Source of the DNA: Tetraselmis striata
Lineage: Eukaryota > Chlorophyta > Chlorodendrophyceae > Chlorodendrales > Chlorodendraceae
NCBI GenBank assembly: GCA_006384855.1
Contig: VCJN01001046.1
Span: 50,599-114,598, forward strand
Length of the DNA: 64,000 nucleotides
Reading direction: 5' to 3'
Shown here: positions 1-11,929 of the stretch, in pieces
Position numbering within the stretch: the stretch's first letter is position 1
Layout: each line of letters begins with the position of its first letter
The notes under the pieces: generated by a model
Database searches by the model: none
What the model was told of the DNA's origin: nothing
Seen by the model: the letters and a program-made list of their open reading frames with translations, nothing else
Translations under genes and position numbers: made by a program

Positions 1-640
1 CCCCCCCCCCCCCCCCCCCACCCGCCTTTCGCACGCCCCGCCGTGCGACGGTAGCGAACTGTTTTCTCGTTGGCGGTCGCTACGCTCTCGACCGGCCGCC
101 GCCCTTCGGCCAGCGTCCAAGATTGTTGGCAATGTGCGTGCGCCCCCAACCTTCCGTGAAATGTTTACTACCATTAGTTATTGGGGGTTAATTTCCCTCG
201 CCGTCTACTTTGCAGGCGCGGTACGGCACAAATACGGTGCTATTGTGTCCGGTGCTAGTATGCCATACCGCCCGAGGGGCTGCATCGACCCCGCAGCGCC
301 TAGCGGAGCTGCATCAACATCGTCCTGTCTCCCGTACGGCACCTCCGTGTGCGATTCCCGACGCAGCCATCCCGGGTAGCGCGGCTCCCGCATGCTGCTT
401 CGTCGTGTGCATAAAAGCAACAGGGGACTTTTCTGTCCCCAACCTTCCTTTGTCGCGGCGCACCCACCACGGGGTCGCACCGCGACAGCGACACCCACCC
501 TCCCGCCCTCACTTCGTTCAAATTCGCGGGTCTACCTCTTCGGCCCTCTGCCCCCTCCAAAAGGCTTGTAATGATGCGAAAGCACCTTTTCGGCGATGTG
601 CCTTCGCCCCCACCCTTCCTAATAAATAAATACCGAATAT
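1..640. repeat. Dispersed repeat family R, copy 1 (cut by the window edge)
   Basis: This stretch is similar over its whole length to 39966-40620 and more weakly to 16190-16650. Shared landmarks, in order, are a C-rich start, the short GTGCGACGGTAGC block, GTTGGCAATG, the GAAATGTTT...TACCA block, a CGCACCCACCACGGGGTCGC-like block, and AGCACCTTTTCGGC near the end. Copy 1 begins in a run of 19 C at the window edge, so its true left end is unknown. No long conserved reading frame or element terminus was recognised. Several short ORFs cross it, but their frames are not conserved between copies. Confidence 0.7.
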
Positions 641-1104
641 CGACGAAGCTAGACCCTAGTGCCCAAGGGCCGGCACCTCAGACTGGCTAAAAGTACTGAT
701 GTGCGGCAGGGGCCACTTGAGCAAAAACTGTAATGTACAGGTACCGGTACCGGTACCGGTACTGTGTTTACAGTTTACATCAATTCACTGTGGCCCAGCC
801 CCTGGACGGGTGGTAGTCGCTATGTACAGTCATCTAGAGTAGGATATATATATGCAATTCATCTATTTACATGAGCTAGCAGCAGAAGGCGAAGGCGTCT
901 AGAGTGGGATAGTTCAGAATGGTAGAGTTTTTGGCTACGAAATATAAATCCTTACAGCACAGGCCACCACTCGGTCGTCCCCGATCAGGCGGAAGAGCCC
1001 TGCTTGCCGTCGCTCCGCCCCGCCCTCCGTCGGGCCAGGTCTTCTTGCCGCAGGGAAGTGAGCCATCCACCAACACCTCCCTACGCCTCAACACAGGCCC
1101 CAGA
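641..1104. other. Upstream region of the PITH-domain gene
   Basis: No gene is seen here. The stretch holds a short tandem array of the hexamer GGTACC around 740-765 and a TATATATA-like run around 843-852, about 255 bases before the PITH start codon. The run could be a core promoter element, but this is only positional inference. Confidence 0.3.
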
Positions 1105-2485
1105 ATGGCGTCCGGCGGCTGTTGCGGGCACGATCACGACTGCGAGGCGGAAGATTGCGCGCCGCAATGGTCGTTGTACAAGTACGTCGACACGCCGCAG
1201 GTGAGTAGTGCTCCTGTAGTACTCGAGGGGGTCGTCGCCGACCGACTGACAGCTGCCCGAATGGCTTGGAGGGGGAGGAGGGCAGCAGAGAGTCAGAGCC
1301 TGTCGCGGCGGCGCCCCGTTGGCTGGTTGCTTCGATCGGCCGGTCGGCAGGATGCTCCTGCCGCCCGGCGTGCTGCGCTCGGCTCGGCTCGGCGTGCTGC
1401 CTCGGGCGCCGGTCCACACGGGCCAGGGCGCTAGGGAGGGGGCGCGTAGGTGCGCCCTAGGCGTGGCCAAGACGGAGGCCTTGCATCGGACAAATAGTTG
1501 GCGGGTTTGATGGCGCGGCGCAGCACGGCAGCACGCAACTGCTTATGCATGCCACCATACGGTGGCCGCACGGTGTCGCAGCGTGGAGGGTGCTGCACGT
1601 TATTGAGGGGCTGGGGCTGGACTGGGCGGACTGCGCACAGCTATGGGAGCTCCTTGCACGCTGTCACGGCCCCACCACTGCGTGTCTGCTGCACTGTGTC
1701 TTGCACTGCTCTCTGCTCCCCCACAAGGAGCCCGGCAGTGGGGCTGAAGCCCCCCCCCCCCTCCACCTGGCACACGGCATTGCCCACCAGGTGTCGTGTC
1801 TTAATGAGGCGGTGCCAAACAGCTGCCGCAACGTGTTCAAGCCCTGGCACCAGCGCACAGAGCCGACGGTGCCGCCGCTGGCCAGCAACGAGGACGACTG
1901 TGAACTGCTGCTGCACATCCCGTGCCCCCCCCCCCCCCCCCCCCCCCCAACCCTCTTCCCCCTTTTCCTCTGCCGTATTCACTTGCAGGCGTGCATTGAC
2001 ACGACATTTTGGCACCAGGCCGTCTCCATGAGCCTGCCATCCGGAGCACTATCTGACAACCTCCTTCTCCGCCTCGTCCCTCGCAGTTTCACCGGCGACG
2101 TCAAGCTGTCCAGCATCTGCGTGATCGGCGGGTCTGATGGCAGTGGCCCCGCCAAGATGCGCGCGTACGGCGCCCCACCATCTTCCCCATATATCCACCG
2201 CCTTCACCTCTACCCTCCGCAGCCCACTCCGGCCGTCCCTATTCCCTCTGGCCTTGAAACACCCTCGCTCCGTCCTGCGCATGCGCAGTTTCATCAACCG
2301 TAACGACCTTGATTTTGCGATGGCGGAGAGCATGGCGCCCGTGCAGGAGTGGGAGCTGCTGGACAATGCCGCCGGCCACATCGAGTACCCCACCAAGTGC
2401 GCCTCCCGCACTCCCTTGATACGATGGCCCTGTCATGAGAGAGCGCCCAATAATTGATCATCCCCCCCCCCCCCCCCCCAACAAC

Positions 2486-2522
<37 letters not shown>

Positions 2523-3686
2523 TTCACCCGCGCGATGGTGGCGCCGCGCGCGCAGGGTCGCCAAGTTTATCAACGTGCACAGCCTCACGCTGCACTTCCC
2601 GGAGTGCTTTGAGGGCGACGTCACATGCATCCAGTTCCTGGGTCTCAAGGGCGAGTACAAGGAGGTGCGCGGCGGGGGCCAACCGTGGCATAAAGTAATG
2701 ACTTCAGCAAAGTTTCGAGTTGAATAACTAATCAAATTACACTTCAACAAACTAGTGAGACATGTGTTTCGATTTGCGCTAGCAGATGGCCGGCCGAAAT
2801 CCCTGGCCTGTGCGCGATGGCACTGCACTTCTGCACCCCCATTATGCAGTGCCGGTACTAGGCCAACAGCAATCACTGCTGGGCAGATATAATCAGTGAC
2901 CGCGACTGCGTCGGATTCCACGCGGTGAAACAAAAAGATATGTTGAAAGCGAGAGTTTCTGGCGAGGTACGAATTGAGAAGTGAACAGTTAAATCACATT
3001 GATTTCAGCGCTGTTACGAGACGAAATCTGTCAACATTTGGGCCATGGGAATCAAAGGCATAGAAACGCTTCGGGATGGTTGCAGATAATAACCTTATTC
3101 GGCTGGCAGGCAGCGCGAATTGGTATGAAGATACTACAAAAACCCATACCGGTGTGTAGAAGTTAACAAACGAGAGAGGTAGTCCTGGTGGCGTTTGCTG
3201 TAGCTGATGATGAAAACAGAAGCCTGGGGGTACATGCCAGCCCCTCCGTTACAGTAACGCATCGAATGACAATTAACGCACACCAAACTGGGAGAGCTCC
3301 AAGCCCTGACTCCCAGCGCTGGCGTAGCTGGTGCTCAGCCCCGGGACCAACTCTTGACACACCCTCACAGGCGGCGCAGCTTTCTAGTTATCCAATAGGG
3401 GGCGGGGATGACCATAAACGCCCTTCAGCACTACGATAGGCTTTAGGTTTTTCTCCTTGTCTCTCTAAACTTAACATAACATCAGATAACTATAATACCA
3501 ACAGTGTTAATAACAAGGGATGATAGCTCCCAACTCCCTGTGAAGAGCCATGGGTTGTGTGGGCTGCTGACCCAGCTGCGTGGCCAGGCCAAGCGGCAGG
3601 CGGTGACGGCGGTGTACGAGTCGCGCGCGATGCCGGAGGACCATGCGGTGCCGGGCGAGAAGCACCTCAACAAGTTCATCAACTGA
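1105..3686 (+). CDS. PITHD1: PITH-domain protein (PITHD1-like), six exons
   Basis: Exons inferred by splice phase and family similarity: 1105-1200, 1791-1921, 2087-2164, 2289-2396, 2556-2664 and 3576-3686. All introns are GT-AG and the joined frame is open for 210 aa, close to the roughly 210 aa typical of PITHD1. The protein starts with a His/Cys-rich stretch (CCGHDHDCEAEDC) like animal and plant homologues. The PITH domain follows from about residue 27, with landmarks VFKPWHQRTEP, LLLHIPFTGDVKLSSICVIG, a TKVAKFINVHSL strand and the final QAVTAVYESRAMPEDH. PITH domains bind the proteasome in the thioredoxin-like protein TXNL1; PITHD1 has been linked to proteasome association and transcriptional regulation in animals, so a role here is inferred. 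The ATG at 1105 gives the family-like N-terminus; longer frames upstream do not match. Introns 1, 2 and 4 contain C-homopolymers, and intron 4 also has an AC microsatellite. Confidence 0.93.
2461..2520. repeat. C-homopolymer and (AC)n microsatellite in intron 4 of the PITH gene
   Basis: A run of about 18 C is followed by AACAAC and about 17 AC dinucleotides. It lies wholly within the intron between exons 4 and 5 and is likely to vary in length. Confidence 0.95.
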
Positions 3687-5245
3687 GCTGGACGGGGAGG
3701 GCAGCCCAGGAGCGAGCGGCTGCATTCCTGCCTCGCGCTGCCTGCCCCGCTGTCCCGCCCCGCACCGCAAAGAGGTGGCAGCCCGCAAGCAGCTCCCGCT
3801 GTTGTCTTCCCCAGGAGAGGGCAATCCCTCAATCTTCCCAGGCATAACCCCGCCCCTCTCCACTCTGTCACGCAACCCCAGCGTACACCGTTCCCCAACA
3901 CCAAGCAGCCGCCATACGTGGGAAGCTGCCCTGGCCGACCGGCTGTGTATATGAATGAATAGGCGCTGCGATTGAGGTGGTCGCCTCCCTCGGCTTGCCA
4001 CAGCCGGCAGATCAAGCAGTGAGGTGGTCAGTGAAGCCAACGGCAAAGCTCCCCCCCCCCCTCTGTGCACCCCACCTCTCCCTTGGGGGTGGCTGCATGA
4101 GGTTGTCAATTTGTTAGACGCTGCTGAGCTCCCTTTTTTTTGGGGGGGGGGGGGGGGGGAGGAGAGCTTTTGCAAAAGTGCTGATGTGGGCTAAAAGCAA
4201 GGCCTTTTCGCGAGAGTGGCCCTGAGAGGTTTTCATAAGGGAAGGTGGGACTTCATTCAGTAGCTATTCTATTCTAATGTATTCCATTCAGTAGTTTAAT
4301 TTAAGCGAAAGACACTCGTTTAAGCTGAACTTAGCCGGAATAAGGGACCTGAATTCAGCCTAAAGCCCGGGCTGAAGACCGCCCAGACAAGCGTAAGTGC
4401 TGCACAGTGGTCACCATTGCATTTGCATCCTTACCGGAATTCAGCTCAATTCCGGAGGAAAGCAGACAGAATTCAGTTCAGGCCATATTCGGGATGTTTC
4501 CCGTTGGAACTCTTATTCCGGAAAGTACTGTTGTGTGCGGGGCCATTCCGGACACATCTTGAAAAAATGCATATTCGTATGTGCCTCTATACATATTAGC
4601 ACATGTAATCATCATTCTATCGGCATCAGGTCTACTTGCCACGCATGGAAGGGCGTTCCCGGATATGCAGGAGAGGGTCAACAGCTGGCCGATACATAAT
4701 TAGTACTGTACTTGGAAAACGCAAGGATTACTGTGGAGGATTGCAGGACACATACCAGGGGGATGCTGCGTCGCAAATTTTGGGAGATTGGGGGGTATCA
4801 AAGTGCCAGAGGGGGATTGTGGGGGAGGGAAGCTCTTGGTATATTGTGCCGGGGCCTCTCAAGCTATTTGCGGGGGTTTGGGAGGGGTTATGAAGCCAGT
4901 CTGTCCTTCGAGGGCTCCCTCGCCCGGCCGCCTTGCCTGCCTGGTTCCCTCCCACGCAATCGCCCTTGGGTTGTGACGACAATGGCAAAGATCTTCCGCG
5001 CCTTGTGCCTGTCGTTGATCTCCGTTGTATTTATGTTTCTGCCATTTGGTCGTCGTTAAAACCCGCCTCGTGGTGGGCAGGCGAAGCAGACAGGCCGTAG
5101 ATCCCCTGGTGAGACGCCAGCTGCGATGAAACCAATTCGCCACAGGTACAAGTTCTGTTTCACCCTGTCATACACTTTTTCACAAAATGGTTCAATCCCA
5201 GCCGGCAGCCTGCTCGTCTCCCTCTGCGGCGCTTGCGCTCCATCC
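3687..5245. other. Intergenic region between two convergent genes
   Basis: It lies between the stop codons of the PITH gene (+) and the phytanoyl-CoA dioxygenase gene (-), so it should hold both 3' UTRs. It contains an 18-base G run near 4142-4159 and a duplicated ATTCAGTAG motif near 4256-4293. There are many short ORFs without family resemblance or conserved frame. No RNA gene or element end was recognised. Confidence 0.6.
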
Positions 5246-8028
5246 TCAGGCTCCCCCGCCCGACACCAGCGGCACCGCCAGCGACACCGGCTGGCCGCTG
5301 CCTGTGTGGCATATGGGTTCCGCGCTGAACTGTGGCATCCAGGCGCGCCGCGCGAAGGCGCTCCCATTTGGCCCGCTCCCGTGCCATACCATGTCATCCA
5401 TCACCACCTGCGAGCGTGTGGCAGCAGCGGCACGTCCCCGCAAAGGCGCACAGAGCACAATTGGTGCTGGATATGGCGCGCTTTGACCCGCTGACCTGTC
5501 GGCTCAAGCAGCTCGCGGCGCCATGACAAGCTGCGCGCAATGGGGTGGCCGACTTTCCACACTCATAGAGTGAGCGCAGAAAAGACATCATACGCTCCCA
5601 GCCGCAGCAGGCCGCCAAGCACACTGCTGGCACTTAGAGGGTTGTTGAGCGAATGATGTCACACAGATAAGCGACATCAACGCCATTGGCCGCCGTAGCT
5701 TTCAAAGGAAATCCGTATATGGAGTCCATCCACAAGTGATATGAATCGTTTGATACCTGTCAGCTGAGCGCTGAAGCTATTATACATAAATACACATATA
5801 TACTCTACGAACCATCGACAGTAGCGATGAAAGCAAAGACAATACACCCGCATTGAGGGCGTCTTGGAACTGCAATGAGTGCAATTATATCATCTCGTAC
5901 ATGCTGCCATGGCATCCACGGCATCAAGCAATTGACTGCCAGCCCCCCTGGTGCAATGTATGAACTGGCACCTATACATGTTCTGGTCCGTCCATCTTGT
6001 GGTCGCCCCCTTGGCGCTCATAGATAGCCCAGGGGCAGCGGACGGAGGGGAGGGGGGGCACGCCAGCCTCACCGCATCGCCGGCGCGGACCGCCAGGGGG
6101 CGAAGTCCAGGGTCACCGCCACCGTTGCCCGCCAGCGACGGGCCACCGGCCGGGGCCCCGCTGGGCTGTGCAGACCAAGCACCACCGCGTGGGGCCACCA
6201 CCAGCGTGCCGTTCCCTGCGGCGCACGGGCACAACAGCAGCCTGGCTCATGGGATCAGGGAGGATGCCAACTTGCGAGGCCTATTCACACCTATATAGAA
6301 TGCTCCTCCGCAGAGACACTTGGGGTTGCAGACTGTGAGCCCCCCCCCCACCTTTGTCAGTCAGCAGCTAAATGATGTTTTAAATTGAGAACACTCCCCG
6401 TATACCCGAGAGCATTGACGCAGCGAATTTGAAAGGATTCGATTTACTGTCATATCAGAGCCATCGCCCCTATGCCACATACGACGCGGCAATCAGAACA
6501 CTGCAAATAGGAACTTGCTCTGCCTGTCAGATGTCTAACGTGGACAAAAATATAGCGGAAATATAGCGAATGCTCCTATAGGCTGCAGGCAAGCCCATTC
6601 GAGACTTCCAATAAGGGTTCTTACAGGTAAGTCGGAAAACGTGGATAGGGAACTATATTATAATATTAAAGTCTTACGGCAAATGATAGTGCGTGACCAC
6701 GCCGTGGCGTCCTTTCCCGTCTACACACTAGCGCATCCGCCCGCTCGCTGAGTGGCTCAACCAAATGCGACAGACCCACACATGCGCATGCGCACCAAGT
6801 GTCATGTCGTCCAGCGCGCACCACACCTGAAGCCAGCCGCGCATGCACATTCACCGGGTCAGGCGGCTCGTCGAGAAGGGCCGCATTGGGGAATAGCACG
6901 GCGCAAGAGGGATGGGCCGAGCGGCCTCACCGAGATGTAGGGTGCATAGGTGAACTGCCCGCTGCGGCACCAGTCGGAGTCGCGGTGCCAGCGGAAGGAG
7001 GCCAGGCTGGAGCGCGCCGGCTTGACAATGTACTGTGGGTTGCACAGACGCAGCGGGGCATCGAGGAACACGATGGGGGGGAAAGGGGGGGGATGTGAGA
7101 GGTGGGTGAGAGCTTGGCTGCGAGATGGGTGCGCCAAGCCACTCCTGCCCGGCATGTCGTTGCCGCATTAGCATCCAATGTAATCAGGGGGCGAGGTAGC
7201 GTGGCGTTCATGTGGGGAGAGGCAGGGAGGGGATAGAACCTGGTCGTTGTATAGGTAGGCGGGGCGCCCCAATACGGCGCCCACGAGCTCCGCCATTCGA
7301 GCGCCCAGCAGGATGTCGCGCGCCGCAGGACTGCAGGGCCGGGTGGCGCGCGCGGTGCCGTACGCCCGCGCGTCGGTGCGGAAGGCCGCCGCCGGTGCGG
7401 AGGGCTCCGCTTGCGCCACCGGCAGCGGCTGGAAGATGCAGCCTCGCTCCCGCGCCGCCCATTCGCCGTCGCGTGGGTCCGCGTGGCACTGCTCGGCGGC
7501 CACCTCCACAAGGCGGGAACACTCCTGGGCAACCACCAGCCGGGGGAAAAAAAACACTGGGGCTGTTGCGGGTTACCATTTTAAAGCATCGCCTGCATTT
7601 AGTCATCCCAGCTGTCGTGATTAATTTCAGTTTGTAGAAACGAAAGGATGTCTCTTTATTTAAGGTACCACCATCCGGTCTGGAGATTTGCTCTGGCGTG
7701 AGAGCAGGAGAGGCTGAAATGGACGAGCGAGGAGGGTTGGATGGAAATGAACTGGGACATGCAGACGATGAGGTCACCGCCCGTGTCGGCCTGTGCCTCG
7801 TCGTGCCTTAACAGCGGCAGGCGGCGAGCCTAAACCGCTCTGCGAGCAGGGCGCGGGGCGAAGGGTGCGGGGCGAAAGGGGCCAACGCGCGGCCTCCACC
7901 TCCTCCAGCGCGTCCACCTCCGCGCTCGACAGCAGTTGCGGCACCACGGCGTATCCCTCCTCCCGAAGCTGCTGCCCGATGGTTTCGAGGCTCTCGCCCG
8001 AATCCCTGTCATGCAGGGCATGCTGCAT
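5246..8028 (-). CDS. Phytanoyl-CoA dioxygenase (PhyH) family Fe(II)/2-oxoglutarate oxygenase, six exons
   Basis: Exons on the minus strand: 8028-7900, 7524-7240, 7032-6931, 6826-6796, 6215-6073 and 5407-5246. All borders are GT-AG and phases agree, giving 283 aa. Family landmarks appear in order: GYAVVPQLLSSAEVDAL near the N-terminus; YIVKPARSSLASFRWHRDSDW with the iron-binding HxD (His154, Asp156); WCALDDMTLGNGTLVVAP; AVRAGDA; and MVWHGSGPN, with the third iron ligand His239 and Arg250 placed for 2-oxoglutarate binding. Such enzymes hydroxylate a C-H bond using O2 and 2-oxoglutarate; the substrate cannot be told from sequence. The end of exon 1 (GAG|GTGGAG) is the least certain border. Upstream on the minus strand, at 8361-8137, is an open frame that might be an extra 5' exon, but no clean junction was found. 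Confidence 0.88.
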
Positions 8029-8615
8029 CAGCCGTTTGATGTGCGGGCAAAGGGAGCGGCTTCAGAGCATAGCAGGTGAAAGCTGGGTTGGGACTACGCC
8101 GGGTCAGGGGGGTGCCCCTGGGGGAAGGCGAGAAGGTCAGGAAGGGGGATACGCGCCAGAGTCCCATGTTATCTCTCCATTCGCCGCGAGTAAATCCGCG
8201 CCCGGCGGGACCTCGTCGAGTTTGCCGTCGCGCTTCGGGGATAGCGTGCCTGGTCCAGTTCTGGAGACAGCCGACAACGACGGTAGTCGTCGGGACCGGT
8301 GCTTGCAGGCGCTTCTTCTCAGCTCGTGGGTGCTGCATCTCCGACATCTGCATTCCGACATCTATACGCGACATCTCCTGGTGCCGGTGCGGTCACAAAG
8401 GCTTTGAGGCTTATTGGCGTCCGCAGTAGCATTTACCGGTGATGTACCCTCCCCGATTATACAGCATCATCATGACGAGGCATGTAAGGATTACTACCTT
8501 AATTACATCAGGGCTTGTAAGGATTATTTATGCATTATTATTGTGGTGTGCTTGCTCATCTTGTCGCTAGGTCGCTAGAGTATACTGATGCAGCGCTGCG
8601 ACCCGGCCTATTATT
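8029..8615. other. Region between the PhyH gene and the PAT-like element
   Basis: This should contain the promoter and 5' UTR of the minus-strand PhyH gene. A 74-codon minus-strand frame (8361-8137) has a soluble, mixed composition and could be a first exon, but this is unproven. 8440-8600 is AT-richer and shows nothing recognisable. Confidence 0.4.
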
Positions 8616-8792
8616 TGGTCAGATGTAGTCATCTAGAGGTTTACAGTACATTAGCTATGTTGTACTGCGCACGACCCCCGAGGTCGGCGCACGGACTAAG
8701 GCCTGCCGGCCCGCACCAGCACTACGACCTGAGGGATCCACCCTCGGGCACAGGCACTCTCTGCTTTGCGCTCGCCTCAACCGGCTCGCGCA
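8616..8792 (+). repeat. Split direct repeat A1 of the PAT-like element
   Basis: 177 bp, identical by eye to A2 at 13226-13402. It starts TGGTCAGATGTAG and ends GGCTCGCGCA. Confidence 0.95.
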
Positions 8793-8836
8793 AGCAGTCT
8801 CGACTCTAGCAGTCGAGCAGAGTGTCAGCTTACTCT

Positions 8837-9877
8837 ATGCCGACTCGGACCCGAGCCTCTGCCTCCCGAGACGCTACACCTTCCCCACCCTGCGACAGCA
8901 AGATGCCCCCTCGCCCTGTACCGGAAGACGCCTTAGCGGACGACGCCCCGGGCGGCGCCACGGCGGCATCTGTCGCGGAATTGGAGAAACGCCTGACGGC
9001 CCAAGCGGAAGCCCTGGAGAAGCGGCTGGCCGGGCAGTTTGAGGCTGCTACGGCTGCCTTGCTCGCTCGACTCGCCCCCCCCACTGACCCGCTTCCTCCC
9101 GAAGGTACCCAGCCAGCCAACCCCGCGGGCACGCCTGCGCCCGAGGGTGGTGAGCAAGGAGCGCGAGAGCCCCTTCCTGCTGAGCTAGACGCACCCGACA
9201 ACGAGCTCGAGTACGTCGACTTTGCCTACTACGGCCGAGTCATCCCCCCCGGTCTGGAGCGCCCCCCGCGCGACGTCGACGAGCCCCGCTTGTGGACCCT
9301 GACCGACGACACCGCCCGCGCCCTCGCGGATAAGCGGAGTCAGGCAGCGTACGACGAATACCTGCACCTAGGCTGCTATGCCTTCTTCAGTAGCTGCGCC
9401 AACGAGGCGATGCGCTGCGCTCTGGAGTCGCTTTCGACCGAGTCTGCTACGCCGGCAGACAAGGTTGCGGCCCTTGCCGAGCTCCGCGCCTGCTACCGCA
9501 CCCACCTGGCGACGGAGGAGGCCACCCGTTCCCGGTTGGGCTACCTCCAGCTCGCCAAGAATGGACCAACGGCTACAGAGGCGGACCGTGTTTTCGCCGA
9601 GCTCGCCCACGCAAAGTTCTGCACCCCACGGCGCATCGCCGTGTCCGGGCAACTCGACCAACTCCGCCGAGCGTTCGACGACAAGACCCTCGAGATCAGC
9701 CTTTCCGCAGCGGGCAAGGCCCGTGCCGCGGCCGCGTTCGCCAAGGCTACCCCCGACAAGCCCTCCCCCATGGAGTCCGCCGAGAGGCGCAAGCAACGCG
9801 AGCAAGCCGCTGCGGCACGGAAGGCCGCAGCGACAGCCGCAGCGTCCGACAAGGCCAAGGCGAAGGTCACCAAGTGA
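8837..9877 (+). CDS. ORF1, gag-like protein of the PAT-like element
   Basis: The frame runs to a TGA at 9875-9877; the first ATG, at 8837, gives 346 aa, and a second ATG at 8903 is also possible. An acidic, Ala/Pro-rich N-terminus contains a predicted coiled coil (SVAELEKRLTAQAEALEKRL). A helical middle and a Lys/Ala-rich basic tail (RRKQREQAAAARKAAATA) follow. No CCHC zinc knuckle is present. Position before the RT ORF and the coiled coil support a Gag-like structural role, as in other DIRS-order elements. This is inference from position; the sequence has no recognisable domain. Confidence 0.7.
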   Translation: MPTRTRASASRDATPSPPCDSKMPPRPVPEDALADDAPGGATAASVAELEKRLTAQAEALEKRLAGQFEAATAALLARLAPPTDPLPPEGTQPANPAGTPAPEGGEQGAREPLPAELDAPDNELEYVDFAYYGRVIPPGLERPPRDVDEPRLWTLTDDTARALADKRSQAAYDEYLHLGCYAFFSSCANEAMRCALESLSTESATPADKVAALAELRACYRTHLATEEATRSRLGYLQLAKNGPTATEADRVFAELAHAKFCTPRRIAVSGQLDQLRRAFDDKTLEISLSAAGKARAAAAFAKATPDKPSPMESAERRKQREQAAAARKAAATAAASDKAKAKVTK

Positions 9878-9923
9878 CGGTGTGGCCCGCCGCGCCGACT
9901 CCTGTACGCCTACCTCCCTCTAC

Positions 9924-11921
9924 ATGCGACACCGCGTGCGGAGAAGATGGCGAGACTGGGAAAGCATCGGCGCGAGCGGACAAGTCTTGAGTTGGATCCG
10001 CCAAGGGGTCCGGATACGCTTCAAGAACGGGCGACGCCCTCGCCCCTACAACCACGGCGTCTCTATGCGCGACGCCACTCAGGCACAACTGGATTTCATG
10101 GCTACAGAACTGCCCCGCTTCGAGGCGATTGGCACGTGGGAGCGAGGACACTGCAACAAGTGGGTGTCCAGAATGTTTCTAGTCCCCAAACCCGGCACCA
10201 ACAAATGGCGCCTCATCATCGACCTACGGGAGCTCAACAAGTGGTGCAAGACGTTCACGATGTCCTACGAAACGCTCAACCACCTGCGGCACCTGGCGCG
10301 CGCGGGAGATTGGTTCGTGTCGATGGACCTGGCCGACGGCTACTACGCCCTTGGGATTCGGGAGGAGGACCGCGACTTCTTTACCGTGAACTACCGAGGA
10401 GAGCTGTGGCGACTTGCTTGCCTACCGATGGGTTGGACAGGCTCGTCGTACTACTTTTGCAAATTGACGGCGGCCTTTACGGACTACCTGCGGACGCCAC
10501 TGAAGCAGCGCGACCCAGCGTTGCCTCCCACGGCCCCGTCCAAGCCTACTCGCCGTTTCCTGCGCAACACTCGCTGGCGGGGCGAGCGGCTCCTACCCTA
10601 TATGGACGACTTCCTTTTCCTCGCGGACTCCCGCGAGGCAGCCCTGGAGCTACGCGTCCGGTTAAGCACCTTGCTGGACCGCCTGGGCCTACTGCGCAAC
10701 CCCAACAAGGGAGTCTGGGAGCCCACCCAGGTCGGCCCTCACCTGGGCCTGATCATCGACCTGAAGCGCGGCGAGTTCCGCGCCCCCGAGGAGAAGCTCA
10801 TCGCTCTAGCCAAGGCCGCCCGTTCGCTCCTTGGCCGCGCAGCCTCCAACAAGCGCTGGCTCCCAGCTCGGCAGCTGGCGTCCTTTGCGGGCAAGGCGCA
10901 GTTCCTGTACTTGGCAGTTACGCCGGCCCGTTTCTTTTTGCGGGAGCTGCACTGCGTCCTCGCCACCCGGCAGGGCTGGGGCGGGCGCGTCAAGATGACA
11001 AACTAGCTGCGCCGCGACCTAGAGTGGTGGACCCAGGTACCTGCGCAGCACAACGGTCGCTCTATGTACAAGCCTGTGGAGACCGCGTATCTGCACGCGG
11101 ACTCCAGCTCGTACGGATGGGGGGCTGTGCTCAACAACAACAGCGCTTACCAGGCGCGCGGCTTCTGGTACGAGGACGACCGCTCGCGTCACATCACATG
11201 GAAGGAGCTTCGCGCGGTACGTCACGCGGTCGAATCGTTCCTGCCCCAGCTCCGAGGACGGCGCGTCTTACTGCACGAGGACAACACGGCCGTAGTGGCA
11301 GCGCTGACCAACCTTACCTCTCGGTCGCCCGTCATGATGGAGGAGCTCCGCAAGCTGTGGCACCTCCTGGATATCCACGACATCTCCATCAGGCCCCGAT
11401 ACATCCAGTCTGCAGCCAACGTTTGGGCGGACCGACTCAGCAGGGAGCTGGACGACTCCGACTGGCAGCTCAATCCGCGGATATTCGCGTACCTGCAGCG
11501 CTTATGGGGTCCGCACACCGTCGACAGATTTGCGTCAATGGAAAATACGCAACTTCCGCGGTACAATTCCCGCTGGCGCGACCCGCATTGCGAAGCGGTG
11601 GATTCGCTCCATTTGCCGGACGAGTTCTGGCGCAGGGAGCGCAATTATTGCAATCCTCCGTGGGGTTTGTTAGACGATTTGGCGGACAAACTGCGCCAGT
11701 CGGGCGCGGCCGCCACGGTCGTCGCACCGCACTGGCCAGGACGGCGTTGGTACCAGCTGCTGCAGGACCTCGCCACCGAGACGATTGTCTACCCGCCTAC
11801 CCGCGACCTCTTCTTTCCTGGGCGGCGGGGAACGCGCGCGGGGGTCGGACTGCCCGGATGGAGCGTCGTGGCTTTTCGGCTGCCACGCCGGCATGGCTGC
11901 ACCTCCGCCGGGGGTCGCTAG
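9924..11921 (+). CDS. Reverse transcriptase / RNase H / adenine-methyltransferase-like ORF of the PAT-like element, with an in-frame TAG
   Basis: From ATG 9924 the frame encodes an RT: FLVPKPGTNKWRLIIDLREL fingers, WFVSMDLADGYYALGI, the catalytic YMDD box at 10599-10610, and GLIIDLKRGEF. An RNase H follows (YLHADSSSYGWGAVL, LHEDNTAVVAALTN, SAANVWADRLSR). Last is the DIRS-type methyltransferase-like module, with DRFASMENTQLPRYNSRW, ERNYCNPPWG (NPPW as in N6-adenine methyltransferases) and VVAPHWPGRRWYQLL. The frame is interrupted once, by TAG at 11004-11006 between RT and RNase H. The decayed relative at 15.2 kb has a sense codon at this place, so the stop is probably a point mutation. Without it the ORF would be about 665 codons. 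It ends just before the recombinase start at 11930. Confidence 0.88.
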
Positions 11922-11929
11922 GCCGGGCT

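Noticed and set aside
919-1434. 171-codon ORF overlapping the first PITH exon
   Set aside because: It only shares exon 1 and reads through the GT donor at 1201 into intron sequence; the PITH family dictates splicing.
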